The translations under genes and the position numbers were made by a program. 64,000 bases of DNA, taken from assembly GCF_011386835.1 (NCBI RefSeq), contig NC_088800.1, forward strand, positions 21,008,572 through 21,072,571, read 5' to 3'. Positions 23,701 through 36,017 of the stretch are shown here, in pieces. Each line of letters opens with the position of its first letter. Within the stretch, counting starts at the first letter, position 1. This stretch comes from Chrysemys picta bellii (Eukaryota; Chordata; Testudines; Emydidae). Below the pieces are notes generated by a model. It had not been told where the DNA came from. It made no database searches and worked only from the letters and a program-made list of their open reading frames with translations.

Positions 23701-24426
23701 TCATTTGACAGAGAGAGTTTGTTTCAAACATTTAGGGCAAAAACAGTGGAATACATTAATTAAATTTAATGGCATGTTTCCAAGACTAATGGAAAGTCTT
23801 CAGCAACATCTGCAATTTTACTTTCCTAATTTTCATTTGTCATACAGATATAAAGTACACACTTGCAGTCACCAACATTCGCCTACAGTTTCCCCCGTTG
23901 GTAGTAAAATCGGACATAGTTGGATGAAAAGAAATCTTTGTACTAGATTTATATTTGTGGTGTGTATCTGCAAACAAAATTACAAGGAGTATAACAGGAT
24001 ACATTTAATTACATGTAGCAACATCTGCATTACACAAAATGCCTTTTCTCTCCAAAAGCCCTGATCCTGCAACTGATTCTGTGTGGCCAGACCCCTGCCA
24101 TTGCATGGAGGCCTGCAACGCCAATGGCCGGATTGGCACTGAAAACATTTCATTATTCCTTTTTGTTGATGGTTAAATTAAAAGAAAATAAAACATGGGG
24201 ATGAACTATAATTTTACCATGTTTTGACTTCATCAGCATCACACTTCAATGCTTTATATACTGTCTCAAAAGCTCCATTGCTACCTATCAGTAAAAATGT
24301 TCAAAGGTGAGATATTTACTATATTGATATTTATAGTGTTGATTTTTCTTTAAGGTAGATCAAATATTCTCTTAGAACTTTAGCAGTAACACAAGTTTCA
24401 TAGATAGTACTAAACAGCTCAACAAT
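20761..24426. other. Non-coding stretch with local duplication
   Basis: No gene recognised. Two related segments at about 22095-22152 and 22276-22331 share 'tctgtctctaca.ccccaa.ccactc.atg..ggcagatg.aat.t.gtagtaa' in direct orientation. 23060-23125 and 24060-24135 are ancient palindromic-repeat relics. The segment starting 'tgtgacaggatgtataggcc' near 22891 could be the end of an old LTR, but no second end is seen. Confidence 0.45.
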
Positions 24427-24598
24427 GTATGTCCCTCGGCCCGCGCCACTTCCAGCAGCTCCCATTGGCCTGGAGCAGCAAACCGCGGCCAGTGGGAGCC
24501 GCGATCGGCCGGACCTGCGGACACAGCAGGTAAACAAACCGGCCCGGCCGCCAGGGGCTTTCCCTACACAAGTGGCGTCCCAAGTTTGGGAAACACTG
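24427..24598 (+). mobile_element. Half of a foldback hAT MITE
   Basis: Matches the right half of the element at 42344-42676: 'gtccctcggcccgcgcc', 'cagcagctcccattggcctg', 'ggtaaacaaaccggcccgg' and the terminal 'cccaagtttgggaaacactg'. The left half is missing, and accordingly no target duplication is found. Confidence 0.8.
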
Positions 24599-25666
24599 CT
24601 GTAGATAATGGATGAGGCAACTGCTCACTGGTTGCTCAGTGTATCTGTGGAATAGTATCATATTACTCAGGCCAGAGTCCACAAAATCCAACATGAATCA
24701 GCTTGACTTCATATAACAATTTTCAAATCCCATACAAAGGTGAATCCACTGACAACAGCTGATGGTATTGTTCAGTATTTGGAGGGTTTTTTTAGCATTA
24801 CATTAAAAAGAGTCGAGTTTTTTATGTGTGTGCAAACCTTATATAACTCCCTTTGCATCAAGGGCAGTAAATACCACAAATTTGATAACATTTGATGTAT
24901 GTAGTATACCTAAAAGATTGCTGACTAAAGACAGAAGAATAAACTGTGTGTTAGTTTATATCTGTTTAAACTCTAAGAAAAGGCTTTTCCATGTTCCTCC
25001 AGGTATTCCTGACCAACTGAGTTTAGTCACTTCGCTAAACCTATCACACTTTGGACATAGATGATCAAGATGATATTTATTCTTATCCCTCCAACACATA
25101 ATAACGTTTATAGCACACATGTAATCAGTAATGACATGAGATTTTTGCCTTTGGCAATATTCACTTGTTCACATTTAGTATTATGCCCCTTAACATGTCA
25201 ATATCAGACCTTAGCCTATAGCATTTTATTTTGGGTATATAGGTGGATCCTCTTAATTATTTTTCAACACTGCTGGTCTTATCTGACATGCCACTTTGCT
25301 TGAAAAAATATTTCTGGTTTTGAGTGAACATCAGTGTTCTCTTTGGTGTATTTCAATATTCGCCTGCAAAAATCTTTCCATTGAATAGCCACAGTGGAAC
25401 TATCCATGAAAGATTTAATTTTCTCTATTCTGTGCTCTTCAAGTTAATATGAGTCCAGGATAAAAATTTCCACTTACAGAAGGTGAATTAATACACACAA
25501 TATAAACCACACACTTAAGCCTTGGCATCAGTATTATAATGCCAGTGTATCATCTAGGAGGCAAACACAAGGGCAACCTTGAGTTTTGGCACTGCCAGAC
25601 TCCTGCTCCTTTAATTGCACAAGTTTGCTTCATCTTCTGCAGCTCCTTCTCTCCTGTCTTCACTCA
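24599..25666. other. Non-coding stretch, nothing recognised
   Basis: AT-rich, short chance frames only. Confidence 0.45.
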
Positions 25667-25895
25667 ATATCATAGAAATGTAGGGCTGAAAGAGATCGTG
25701 AGAGGTCATCTAGTCCATCCCCCTGCGCTGAGGCAGGGCCAAGTATACCTAGACCACCCCTGACAGGTGTTCCACTAATCTGATCTTAAAACCTCGAGTG
25801 ATGGGGATTCCACAACCTCCCTTGGTAACTTGTTCCAGTACTTAACTATCTTTATGGTTAGAAAGCTGTTCCTAATATCTAACCTGAAGACCCTA
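25667..25895 (-). repeat. CR1 LINE 3'-end fragment
   Basis: On plus it begins 'atatcatagaaatgtagggc' and continues 'gaggtcatctagtccatccc', the reverse complement of a CR1 3' end. It is diverged from the younger copy at 31.8 kb. No coding sequence remains intact. Confidence 0.85.
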
Positions 25896-27579
25896 ACAAG
25901 TGCAAAAGGAAGTGATCCTTCTTAATGGCTCTAATTTTGGGCCAAACTTGCCCTTATTGTAGTCAATGGGATTTTTGCTATTGATTCAATAGAAGCAGGG
26001 TTGGGTCTTTTGTGTTGCTTGCTACCAGTGTTCCCATTCCAAAAATAGCCTATTGAAGGAAGAAGTGTCAGTTGCTGCCTTGAAGAGTCTGCTTTTCCCA
26101 TTAAACCCATTAGAAGGCCCATACTCCAAATGAAAACTACCATATCAGTGGGCAAATTACCACTCTAACAGATGAACAAGAGGGTAGGCATGCCAGGGAA
26201 CCAGTCTGTGTATTAGCCTTGAGTAAAAGGAGCTGGATTCCCATCCAAGAACGTCAAAATGTCAGGTAATGAAGCGCATCTGTGCTTGTGGCAGAGTACA
26301 GGGCTCTGCTATTTCTGCTGATGGTATAGGTAAAGCTACTCTCACAGATGTTTACGGTAACTGTTTAGGCCTTGGTGAACTAGGATTTGTGTGCCATGAG
26401 GGCAAGGGAGTGATATAATGACGTCTCCACCCTTCAGCAGTTCTCCTATAGCTATATATCTTAGCAAAATGCCTACAGGTTAGTCTTGGCGTCCTACTGA
26501 AAACCCAGCTCAAGTGTTGAGGCTTTATCGGGGTCTTTCTACAGCTTTCATGTATTCTATCTGCTAGAGAGGGGCCCCAAATTAACGTATGTAAAATATA
26601 TCCATACTTCTTAAAAATTCACCCTGTATATCCTTGTGCAGCTATTAGTTTAGCAATTGCTAGGTATTAAAATTTAAAAGGGTCACTAAATGCATATTGC
26701 TAGAAGGAAACAACATTAGTTACACATTACCAGAACAAAACTAAATTAAGAAACAGCTCATTTCCTCTGTACCATCAATATTTTACTCAGCCATAGCCTG
26801 GATGCTTGTACTCACAAAGGAATTAATCATTCATGTGCTAATGTACATCCATTATTTTTAAATTATCACTTAAGTAATCATTTTTGTGTGTGCTCAGATG
26901 TGTGATGTCTGCTTATAAAAGTGCAGCAAAAATCAATACAAATTAAATAAAATTTAAAAGGTTGATATCTGTGAAATAGATGCAGGAAAGTCCTCCATGC
27001 AATGAAATTGTAATCGAATTAATGTAAAAACTCAGTTATTGAGTCATAACCTGGAAAAGATACTGGGCTAATTCTGCATTGATTTATACCTCAAGCTATG
27101 CTCGTAAAGAGTGAGTTTACACAGGATGCAGGTCAGTCCAGAATCTAGCCTGCTCCCTTTCTAAAGCTCAAACAATAAAAACTTCACTGCTGTTTAAATT
27201 AGTTCAGCATTTCCTAACATATTACTTACAGACAAATGCCCTGCTCATGTAATAATATCATTTTACATGAAGACAGCCACTTTCATCTAGAAAATCCCAA
27301 GCTCTTTAAAAACTAAATTCTGAAAGCACCACTGAAACACTGCCACCTGTGGAGTGTAGGACAGCCATTGTCTGGCTAGTGCATTACATAACAGCATGGA
27401 GAGCAGAACATTTTAGCCAAGGACACCAGAAAAAAATCCTTCCTCCTAAGAAAATTGCCATGAGAGCTTTAATGTATGGTGTTACTTGGAGCAGAATTTG
27501 GGCCAGTAATGGTGAAATATTTTTTATGTTGCTTCAATCATTTTTATGATAGCGTAAATGACAGATGACAACTGGTGGG
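25896..27579. other. Non-coding stretch with two ancient repeat relics
   Basis: Relics of the recurrent palindromic repeat lie at about 25940-26010 ('gtagtcaatgggatttttgc') and 27062-27147 ('gatttatacctcaagctatg...'). No gene is seen. Confidence 0.45.
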
Positions 27580-27782
27580 CAGGGCCGGCTCCAGCTTTTT
27601 TGCCGCCCCAAGCAAAAAAAAAACAAACAAAAAAACCAATTGAGCTGCCGCCGAAGTGCCGCCGAAGAGGAAGCGAGAGATTGAAGGATCCGCCAAATTG
27701 CCGCCGCAGACCGGATGTGTCACCCCAATAACAGACCGCCCCAGGCACCTGCTTCCTTCACTGGTGCCTGGAGCCAGCCCTG
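27580..27782. mobile_element. hAT-type MITE
   Basis: Ends CAGGGCCGGCTCCAG and CTGGAGCCAGCCCTG are inverted repeats. The perfect 8-bp duplication CTGGTGGG lies at 27572-27579 and 27783-27790. The interior holds an A-rich run and repeated 'gccgccgaag' words, which relate it to the MITE at 48228-48525. Confidence 0.9.
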
Positions 27783-27904
27783 CTGGTGGGTGTTTCTTGT
27801 TTATGAAGCAATAACTGAATCTTGGGCTAAATAAACTCCGAGGCCAAGGTGTTTATTAGTACATCGTGTAGTTTTTGACATGTTCACAAAGAAGGAAAGC
27901 AATA

Positions 27905-28062
27905 TAGTTCAGTAGAGATGGCACTGGCTTCAGTCAGAACACTTGGATTATGTTCCCTGCCCTGACCTCACTTTCTCCATCTGTGAAAGACAGGTAATGA
28001 TACTTGCCCTATTTTGTAAAGCGCTTTGAGATCTATGCTATATGAGAGAGAAGTATTGTTAT
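27905..28062 (+). repeat. MIR (CORE-SINE) relic
   Basis: 'gtcagaacacttggattatgttccc', 'ctcactttctccatctgtgaaa', 'gataatacttgccc'-like and 'gtaaagcgctttgagat' follow the MIR order on plus. Confidence 0.7.
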
Positions 28063-29136
28063 AAACAGGAAGCACCATCAACTAAATGTTGCATAGAAAT
28101 CCCAATAAGTGACTGTATTTGAAGATTTAACTCCTCTGCCAGCGGGGCATATTGAGAAGTTGGAAGTGACCATGATTGATATAGGCTTGTTAGAGTAAGC
28201 AGTCGGAGTTCAGGGTTACACACACTGTATGGTTACTAAAACAAGCATGCAGTTTGTATCCAATCGCCGTGCAGGGCAATGCATGCTGAATGGTTACTGA
28301 AATCTGTTATACAGTTGTGATTCAGTAATTCTGTAGCATCCCTGCACTCTGACTGGATAAGCCTATATCATTTCAGCATAATTAAGTGATAATGTGCGGT
28401 CGTGACTAGTCTAATGGTTGCCAGATGAAGTGTCTACCAGACCTGAAAGCCATTAACTGTGAGTATACTACTCGCAGCCACACATTATTGCTATTATGCA
28501 GGAAAATAATTACATAAAGTACACATTTTAAAAAAGTTCTTCTAACCTTTGAGGAGTTTAACTGCCCTGTTTATTTGTGACAATCCGGGGCCGTTAACAA
28601 TAGAGAATCTGCAGAATGGGATGAACGCAGAGGTTGTGGAACTGGATAGCAGTTGGGTAAAGGGAGGGCTTTAGTTTTGCTTTGAATTGGGTGCAGTTGG
28701 GTTTGACTGGAGGTGGCTGGTGGGTTTTCTGAGTGAACTGGATAGAGGCTGTAGGGGTGCCCGAGGACCTGAGCCTGAAGCTGCTGTCTGTATGAATGCA
28801 AGGTAGCTTGACCTCTCCTAACCTCTCTCTCTCTCACACACTGGGTGCCTAAGGAGACTGTGCTAGTAGTCACTTTGTTGCTTCCTACCCAGCAATTCCC
28901 AGCTGTCTGAGCAGCAGCAGGGGGAGCATTGAGAGAGGAGGAGATAGTGAACCTGCCTTTGGTGAAGGAGCCCCACCAGCAGCCCCTGGTTCCAAGGAGT
29001 CATTGCAGAGAGACTTTAGTTATACTGTAGCTGGCACAGGCATTTGGAGAATCTTACAGAATACTCCGCATAGCCATTTGTATTTTCTATACAAATCCAA
29101 TGCAAAAGCAGCATTACTGAACCCACAGCTTGGAGA
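28063..29136. other. Non-coding stretch
   Basis: A moderately GC-rich patch at about 28570-28990 has open frames on both strands but no recognised protein. It could be an old exon or simply neutral DNA; the sequence does not decide. Confidence 0.4.
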
Positions 29137-29269
29137 AGCCTGGTCTACATTACACGAGGATAAAATTGCCTCTACCCTGTCTACACTAGGGCTTCCACCA
29201 TTCTCCCACCAGTGTGGTGGCACCGATGGTAGAAGATTTCCCAGTCAGATTTAGTGTAGACACAACCTA
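29137..29269. mobile_element. Short MITE with GTCTACA-type ends
   Basis: Left end 'agcctggtctacattaca' and right end 'tttagtgtagacacaacct' are imperfect inverted repeats resembling the ends of the Harbinger MITE at 16975. A second internal 'tgtctacactag' lies near 29178. No clear target duplication is seen, so the borders are tentative. Confidence 0.45.
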
Positions 29270-31773
29270 GGGTTGCATATGCAAATATCACTTTGCTCTT
29301 ATCATTTAAAACATTAATTGAACTAGAGCTAGTCAAACAATGTTTGTCAAGTGCTAGATCATGACTGGCCCTAATGTGACCATATAGAAGTCAAGGGTCA
29401 GGGAGAGAGTAAAACTATCTCCTCCACCACATTTCTCTGCACAGTCATATTACTTTGCCCCCTCCCCACTCCTCAAAGAGCCTACAAGCAGAACTGTGCC
29501 AATAAGCCAAGCCATTCTGAAGGGGTGTTAGAACTTATTTCTCACAGGAGCAAAAGGAGCACGGAGGAACTGTGACCCTTGGGTTGGTATAGCCAGGCAT
29601 CTCCCACGAGACTGGGTTCAGTATAAAGGTTCAGTATAGCTCCATATAACTTCTTCCATGAACTTCATGATATTTTTGAAGCAATGATGAGGCAATTGTT
29701 TTTCAAAACTCATGTAGCTTACAAATCTGAACATAGTTGCCAAATAATTAGAGAAGTTTTGCAAAGTTTAAAAAATATTTTGACTGTTTTTATGATTCAT
29801 CCAGTTCTAAAGTTATATTTAAAAGCCCCCTTATTTATGTGACCCACAGTACCTTAGATTAGTAAAAGGGAAAGACATTTAAATATTTAACTTTTCTCCA
29901 TTTTTATTGTTTGTTTACTTTGTCCAATCTAGTTTGAGCTTGAGAAGTTAGATTAGATTGGTCAGTTTCACCTTTTATTTCTGGTTCCCACCCTAGCATG
30001 TGCTTAAGTCCCATTTAGTAGTTTTGACTTAAACTACTTATGTGCTTTGTGCTTTGCTTAACTGGGGCCTGTGGCTCCCATTCTGTAATGAGATGTGTGT
30101 CAGGAGACACTTGTGTGCCAACACAGAGCCCCACTCACTTGAATGGGGCTACATATAGGCATAAGGCTCTGCTGATACTTACCTCATTGCAGAATCAGGA
30201 CCCAAGGCCCACTGACTTCTGTGTAACTACTAACAATGTGTACAGTTATACAAGTGCATAAGCCTTTGCAGGAGCAGTACTTAGAGGTGTAAAACATGCA
30301 GAAGCTTGGACACACATTTATCCATACATGCACAAACCCACACAAAGATGCGGAAACACTCCCTTTAAAAACAACATCTATATTTTAGGCTGAAAACTAT
30401 TTGACAGCACCACCCTTTAAATAGCCCTTCCTAAACACTTTCACTTGGCACAGTCAGTATAGATGAATACTGAATATTGAACTGGAAAGTGGTGCTGAGT
30501 GTCTGCATTGCATAAACTTTAAGACTTCTGGGAATGTGTCTCGTCCTTGGACCCAACCCTACAAACACTCACTGCCAGGTTTATTGCCATGAGCAGTACT
30601 TATTGCTGGGCCTAATACTCACAAATGGGTGTAGTCCCTTGGAAGAAAGTAACTAAGTTAAATTTTCTTTTTTAAACTCTTTTTCTTAATAGCCTTTCTC
30701 TTCCAGCAGCTTGACAGCCCAACTTTCTTTGCTTTTTGGCATAATCTTTTTTCTTTTTGTGTACACTTCTGAGTTATCTGCCTGCTTGCAAAGAGTGATA
30801 AGCTTGTCAGACAAACAGCTTGAAAAGTCTTAGAATGGGAACCAATTAGAATAGAGATATTTGCATATTCCTAGCATGATTATTGAGAAATAACTGCATA
30901 GTGTTTGTACACAGCAGATGACCACAATCAATTAGTGATCTGAGAATTGTATAGCTGAAGGAAAAAATGTATTCTGATTGGCTGAGACAATTCAATGCAC
31001 TATTATACATATTTAGCCAGAGCAAACAGCTAAAAATCAGAGACAATTACATATTTCTGCCAGCTGTTTATAAACAGGATGTGCAGTGATATAAAGCACC
31101 AGCAGCTGCAGTAGCTCCAAACTTTCAAGGCCAGGCCAGAATGTATCATACTTTATCATTAGTTTTAATGTTTGCTTCACCCAAGGCCTTATCACTTTTT
31201 ATAGTAAGCCTAAGAAAATGACTTGACTGATTTGCTAGCACTTAATATTGTATGACAGTTCATTGTTATTTACACAGAGTTTATGACCTCGCTTTAAACT
31301 TTAATCATAGCAAAAGACCCAATCCTGTTCCTCTTGAAGTCAATGGGAGTTTTTCCATCAACTTTGATAAGTGCATAATTGGGCTCAAGGTCTGCAAAAC
31401 TGAAAACCAGGAAATCTTGAGCTTTTTAAAATGGGAGAATGTTATAAGCAAGGTTAGATTATATGGCAGTTAAAATATTAGTGTCCTGTCCGTACTAACA
31501 CTTCCTCCATTCCTACTGTGGAGGGTGGAGTACTGCATCAGAAGAAGTTTTTAGAAAGATGCTAGTGTAGATATAGCCTTAGTTCACAATCATTCCTACC
31601 GATACCTCCATTTATTTGACATTGACATCAATGGGAGATGTGCATGCATATCTCAGGGAAGAACTGGTCCTTAAGGTGACACACTAATTTTGGTAAATAT
31701 TTAGAACAAGACTCAGAATCCAATAAAATCCAGGAAGATAAGGTATGTTACTAGATCAATCACAAACTGTGAT
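29270..31773. other. Non-coding stretch with ancient repeat relics
   Basis: Palindromic-repeat relics at about 30108-30205 ('cacagagccccactcacttg...') and 31313-31390 ('cttgaagtcaatgggagttt'). A fragment ending 'gctagtgtagatatagcctta' near 31582 may be another degraded MITE end. No gene is seen. Confidence 0.45.
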
Positions 31774-33065
31774 CATAGAATCATAGAATATCAGAGTTGG
31801 AAGGGACCTCAAGAGGTCATCTAGTCCAACCCCCTGCTCAAAGCAGGACCAATTCCCAGCTAAATCATCCCAGCCAGGGCTTTGTCAAGCTGGGCCTTAA
31901 AAACCTCCAAGGAAGGAGACTCCACCACCTCCCTAGGTAACGCATTCCAGTGTTTCACCACCCTCCTAGTGAAATGGTTTTTCCTGATATCCAACCTGGA
32001 CCTCCCCCACTGCAATTTGAGACCATTGCTCCTTGTTCTGTCATCTGCCACCACGGAGAACAGCCGAGCTCCATCCTCTTTGGAACCCCCCTTCAGGTAG
32101 TTGAAGGCTGCTATCAAATCCCCCCTCATTCTTCTCTTCTGGAGACTAAACAATCCCAGTTCCCTCAGCCTCTCCTCATAAGTCATGTGCTCCAGACCCC
32201 TAATCATTTTTGTTGCCCTCTGCTGGACTCTTCCCAATTTTTCCACATCCTTCTTGTAGTGTGGGGCCCAAAACTGGACACAGTATTCCAGATGAAGCCT
32301 CACCAATGTCGAATAAAGGGGAACGATCACGTTCCTCGATCTGCTGGCAATGCCCCTACTTATACAGCCCAAAATGCCGTTAGCCTTCTTGGCAACAAGA
32401 GCACACTGTTGACTCATATCCAGCTTCTCGTCCACTGTGACCCCTAGGTCCTTTTCTGCAGAACTGCTACCTAGCCATTCGGTCCCTAGTCTGTAGCAGT
32501 GCATGGGATTCTTCCGTCCTAAGTGCAGGACTCTGCACTTGTCCTTGTTGAACCTCATCAGGTTTTTTTCGGCCCAATCCTCTAATTTGTCTAGGTCCCT
32601 CTGTATCCGATCCCTACCCTCTAGTGTATCTACCACGCCTCCTAGTTTAGTGTCATCTGCAAACTTGCTGAGAGTGCAGTCCACACCATCCTCCAGATCA
32701 TTAATAAAGATATTAAACAAAACCGGCCCCAGGACCGACCCTTGGGGCACTCCGCTTGAAACCGGCTGCCAACTAGACATGGAGCCATTGATCACTACCC
32801 GTTGAGCCCGACGATCTAGCCAGCTTTCTATCCACCTTACAGTCCATTCATCCAGCCCATACTTCTTTAACTTGGCGGCAAGAATACAGTGGGGGACCGT
32901 ATCAAAAGCTTTGCTAAAGTCAAGGAATAACACATCCACTGCTTTCCCCTCATCCACAGAGCCAGTTATCTCATCATAGAAGGCAATTAGGTTAGTCAGG
33001 CACGACTTCCCCTTCGTGAATCCATGCTGACTGTTCCTGATCTTACATGTGGGCTCACTATAAGC
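31774..33065 (-). mobile_element. CR1 LINE, 5'-truncated
   Basis: The plus strand opens with 'atcatagaatcatagaatat', the reverse complement of the CR1 3' tail, followed by 'gaagggacctcaagaggtca'. The 5' part of the element is missing beyond about 33065. The reading frame inside is uninterrupted, so this copy is younger than the other CR1 pieces in the window. Confidence 0.95.
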
Positions 33066-33071
33066 CCTCAA
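31860..33071 (-). CDS. CR1 reverse transcriptase, C-terminal portion (5'-truncated)
   Basis: The RT copies CR1 RNA at a nicked genomic target. The visible 403 residues hold motif A (DFSKAFD, residues 51-57), the [11 protein letters not shown] block (106-116) and the catalytic FADD (137-140), then the thumb and the CR1 C-terminal region ending LDKALAGMI at a natural stop. Full-length CR1 ORF2 is roughly 900 residues or more, so the endonuclease and the first RT motifs are absent. The listed start lies at or just beyond the truncation point and is not a genuine start codon for the family. The open frame has no stop or frameshift. It lacks a promoter and endonuclease and so is not expected to move by itself. 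Confidence 0.9.
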   Translation of the reverse strand: MRAYSEPTCKIRNSQHGFTKGKSCLTNLIAFYDEITGSVDEGKAVDVLFLDFSKAFDTVPHCILAAKLKKYGLDEWTVRWIESWLDRRAQRVVINGSMSSWQPVSSGVPQGSVLGPVLFNIFINDLEDGVDCTLSKFADDTKLGGVVDTLEGRDRIQRDLDKLEDWAEKNLMRFNKDKCRVLHLGRKNPMHCYRLGTEWLGSSSAEKDLGVTVDEKLDMSQQCALVAKKANGILGCISRGIASRSRNVIVPLYSTLVRLHLEYCVQFWAPHYKKDVEKLGRVQQRATKMIRGLEHMTYEERLRELGLFSLQKRRMRGDLIAAFNYLKGGSKEDGARLFSVVADDRTRSNGLKLQWGRSRLDIRKNHFTRRVVKHWNALPREVVESPSLEVFKAQLDKALAGMI

Positions 33072-33671
33072 TAGAATATATACCTAACTAGACTGTATTG
33101 ATTTTATATAGGGATAGTTACTGCAATTGGGAAACATTAGATTTTTCATTTATGTAAAACCAATGTGGTCATAGGCAGATGAGCTCAAAGGGGTTAGAAT
33201 GCCCTTATACAAGGAATACTATTTAAGTAAATTTACATTGAATCAGTAACCTCACGCTATCAAAGCAACGCAATCAACACATCTATAACACACCTATCAG
33301 TCAGCACCCCAGTGTGACAAGATAACTATAGTAATGAAATCTGTAAGTAGCTGTTAGAAGTTGAGCGCCAGACTGATATGCATATCGTTTGTTTTTGAGT
33401 CCATTAATAATTGGCATAACTCATCTTCAACCTGCATACTACATTCCTTTGATGCCAACTGGAATGTCTCAGTAAGTGTGGCAACATCTCCATCATTCCT
33501 CAATTTACCCACTTCTAGGCAACATTTCACAAGTATGGCTTTTTTCAGTGATGTCAGTGATATTGCAAACTAGCATTGAAACAAAAGAATGATTTGTTAC
33601 AGAGAAAACTCTAGTACATTTTGAAGTAAGAAAATAAGGTTATTCTGCTCTAATGAAACTGCTGAGATGAA
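33066..33671. other. Non-coding stretch, nothing recognised
   Basis: AT-rich, no domain-bearing frame. Confidence 0.4.
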
Positions 33672-33685
33672 TGCACAGTTTTAAG

Positions 33686-33916
33686 AGTAGCAGCCGTGTT
33701 AGTCTGTATCCGCAAAAAGAACAGGAGTACTTGTGGCACCTTAGAGACTAACAAATTTATTAGAGCATAAGCTTTCGTGGACTACAGCCCACTTCTTCGG
33801 ATGCATATAGAATGGAAGTGGGCTGTAGTCCACGAAAGCTTATGCTCTAATAAATTTGTTAGTCTCTAAGGTGCCACAAGTACTCCTGTTCTTTTTACAA
33901 GTACTCCTGTTCTTTT
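33686..33916. repeat. Head-to-head palindrome of two short retroposons
   Basis: The left half (about 33686-33808) is the family in minus orientation, from 'gagtagcagccgtgttagtc' to 'cagcccacttcttcgg'. The right half (about 33816-33916) is the same family on plus, from 'gaagtgggctgtagtccacg' to 'tactcctgttctttt', with a short repeated 'acaagtactcctgttctttt' at its end. One 14-bp duplication (TGCACAGTTTTAAG) flanks the whole at 33672-33685 and 33917-33930, so the pair entered as one event. Confidence 0.9.
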
Positions 33917-33930
33917 TGCACAGTTTTAAG

Positions 33931-34805
33931 TTCATGACCAACTGAAAAAAATGATTTATGGGTCTTTTCTTTCAGATTGCTTGTGTTAACATTGTAATAC
34001 ATTTCCCAACATGGTATCTTAACAATTCAGGTGTACATGGCAAGGTTCTTCTTTAAAATATGGGTGTTTGGGCATTCTGCTTCCTTCAATGAAGGTTTAA
34101 AACATTCTCAACTTTAGTCACAGAATAGGGGGGGATGGGAACGAAGAGTAAGCCAGCCTTCCCTCTGAATTTCTGAGCTTTGTAGGTTTAAATCTCAGCC
34201 AAAATGTTCCATTACCATAGCTTGCTGGATTGAATCTTATTCTGTGAACGTTCTTAGTGCACAGCAAATATTTAGAAGAGCGGTGCCAAGAACTGTATTC
34301 AGTATATTCTCTTGATGAAAGTGTATCTGCAGTTTGGTCAGCAGTACAATTGTTTAGATTCATTATAAATCATCTATGTTATTGGGCAACAAACTCTACT
34401 TTTCTGATTTGACACTCATTGTTGCTGCTGAGGCATTTCCATCAGCTGGTTATTATTTTACCTTAGGGCACATACAAGCAGGGTTCTGCCTGCCCTTTGT
34501 CACTCTTTATTCCTTCTGAATGATCTCTGAGAGGACTGCAAGGAATATGCCAACAGCCACTTGCTCTGGGGATATCCCCTCAACTTTCCCCGAGTCCCTC
34601 TTGGAGCAGCAGGCAATTAGTTGCAGAGTACTGAGGGCTAGATTCACAAAAGGAACTTAGGTATGGCAACACAAGGATCACCATGCCGAACTTTTGGCCA
34701 CCTAGAAAATCATTGGGATTCATAAAGCCTGGGTGAGGCACCTGGGCTCCCTATACCAGAAGTGGGAGAGAGAGGTGCCTCGCAATAGGATTCACAAAAG
34801 CCAAC
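33931..34805. other. Non-coding stretch with a degraded repeat
   Basis: 34630-34805 ('gggctagattcacaaaagga', 'ggattcacaaaagcc') looks like an old interspersed repeat with an internal copy of 'gattcacaaaag', cut by the retroposon that follows. No gene is seen. Confidence 0.4.
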
Positions 34806-34871
34806 CAGTCTCTAAGGTGCCACAAGTACTCCTGTTCTTTTTGCGGATACAGACTAACACGGCTGCTACTT
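34806..34871 (+). repeat. Short retroposon, strongly 5'-truncated
   Basis: 'gtctctaaggtgccacaagt' through 'aacacggctgctac' matches the family 3' half. No clear target duplication. Confidence 0.8.
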
Positions 34872-36017
34872 TGTAATAAGAGAGAGGTGCACTCAGCATG
34901 CCATCCTCCCCCATAGACTTCCGAATCTACCGTCAGATTACACCCATGCAATCCTGAGGACTGCAGGATGGTTGTGCATGTAACCCGAAGGCAGAATTTG
35001 GTCCTTTGTAATTTCTGTTGTGAGAGGCTGAACGTGCTCTGTCTTAGGAAATAAGAATAATTCCCCATCCCTCCCACTCCTTGAATGATCTGGAAGGTGC
35101 ACCAAGAGTAGGAGCTTGTCTGCATTTTGATCATGCGGTTTTAGTTTGTACAGCACTTGAAGAGGAGTTATTTACAGAGGCTTTAAATTTCTCTTAAGTA
35201 GAGAGAAACCAAATAGTGCTGCTCTTTAAACATGCTTACACATTTAAAAAGCATCAAGTTACAGTGCCTTTTGAAGCTTTTCGTCTTCAAAATAATTCAG
35301 ACAAGCCTCATGAGGATTTCCCATCATCTTCCCCTCCTCCTGTAACCTAATCCACCCTCTGTGCCTAAGAACACAGCTTGCTGCTTTCCAGGTGTACAGG
35401 CATGTTTGTCGCATACAAAGGAAAAGACGCAGGGCATAACCTTTGGCAACACATGAGAGTTCTAAAAAGGCATCTAAAGAAATCTTTTATATGTCTTTAA
35501 GTATCAAGTGCTCGTTGGTTTTGCTAATGGGATTCAGTGTCTGAATATTACTGTAAGTGCATCTTTTCTTCTAACAGCTCTCAATGGGAATTTGATTTTA
35601 TTGACTTTTTGACTGTTCCCTTCTGATTAGAGATGGAGCTCTACCCACATCCTCCTCCAAATATCCTCCTCACTCATGAATTATCAGAACAAATAGGGGA
35701 ACAGCCACCTTTCCATCTGAAATAGTTCTTTTGCTATTATATTGTCAGCCACTCAACATTGTCTGACCCTATGATCTTGATTCCTAGAATTTCTGCTCTC
35801 CTGGGAAATACCTCTGAAAATGGTAATAATCATAATTCTTAGCACTTATATAAAGCTTTTAACCCACAGATCTCAAAGCAGATAGTGGCACTGACTACTG
35901 GGGGGGCAGAAGGGGGAAAAACAAAATTTGTGGTATAAAGGATCCTAACTTTTAAAGGAAAAAAGCAGCAGAGTCCATACATTGTGCCACCAGTTTCACA
36001 GAGGACAGCCATGGCTG
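34872..36017. other. Non-coding stretch, nothing firmly recognised
   Basis: Short chance frames only. 35838-35885 resembles the 3' end of a MIR or L2-type repeat ('agcacttatataaagctttt'). Confidence 0.4.

Noticed and set aside
28570..28990. Moderately GC-rich patch as a host exon
   Set aside because: The frames on both strands resemble nothing known and there are no convincing paired splice sites.
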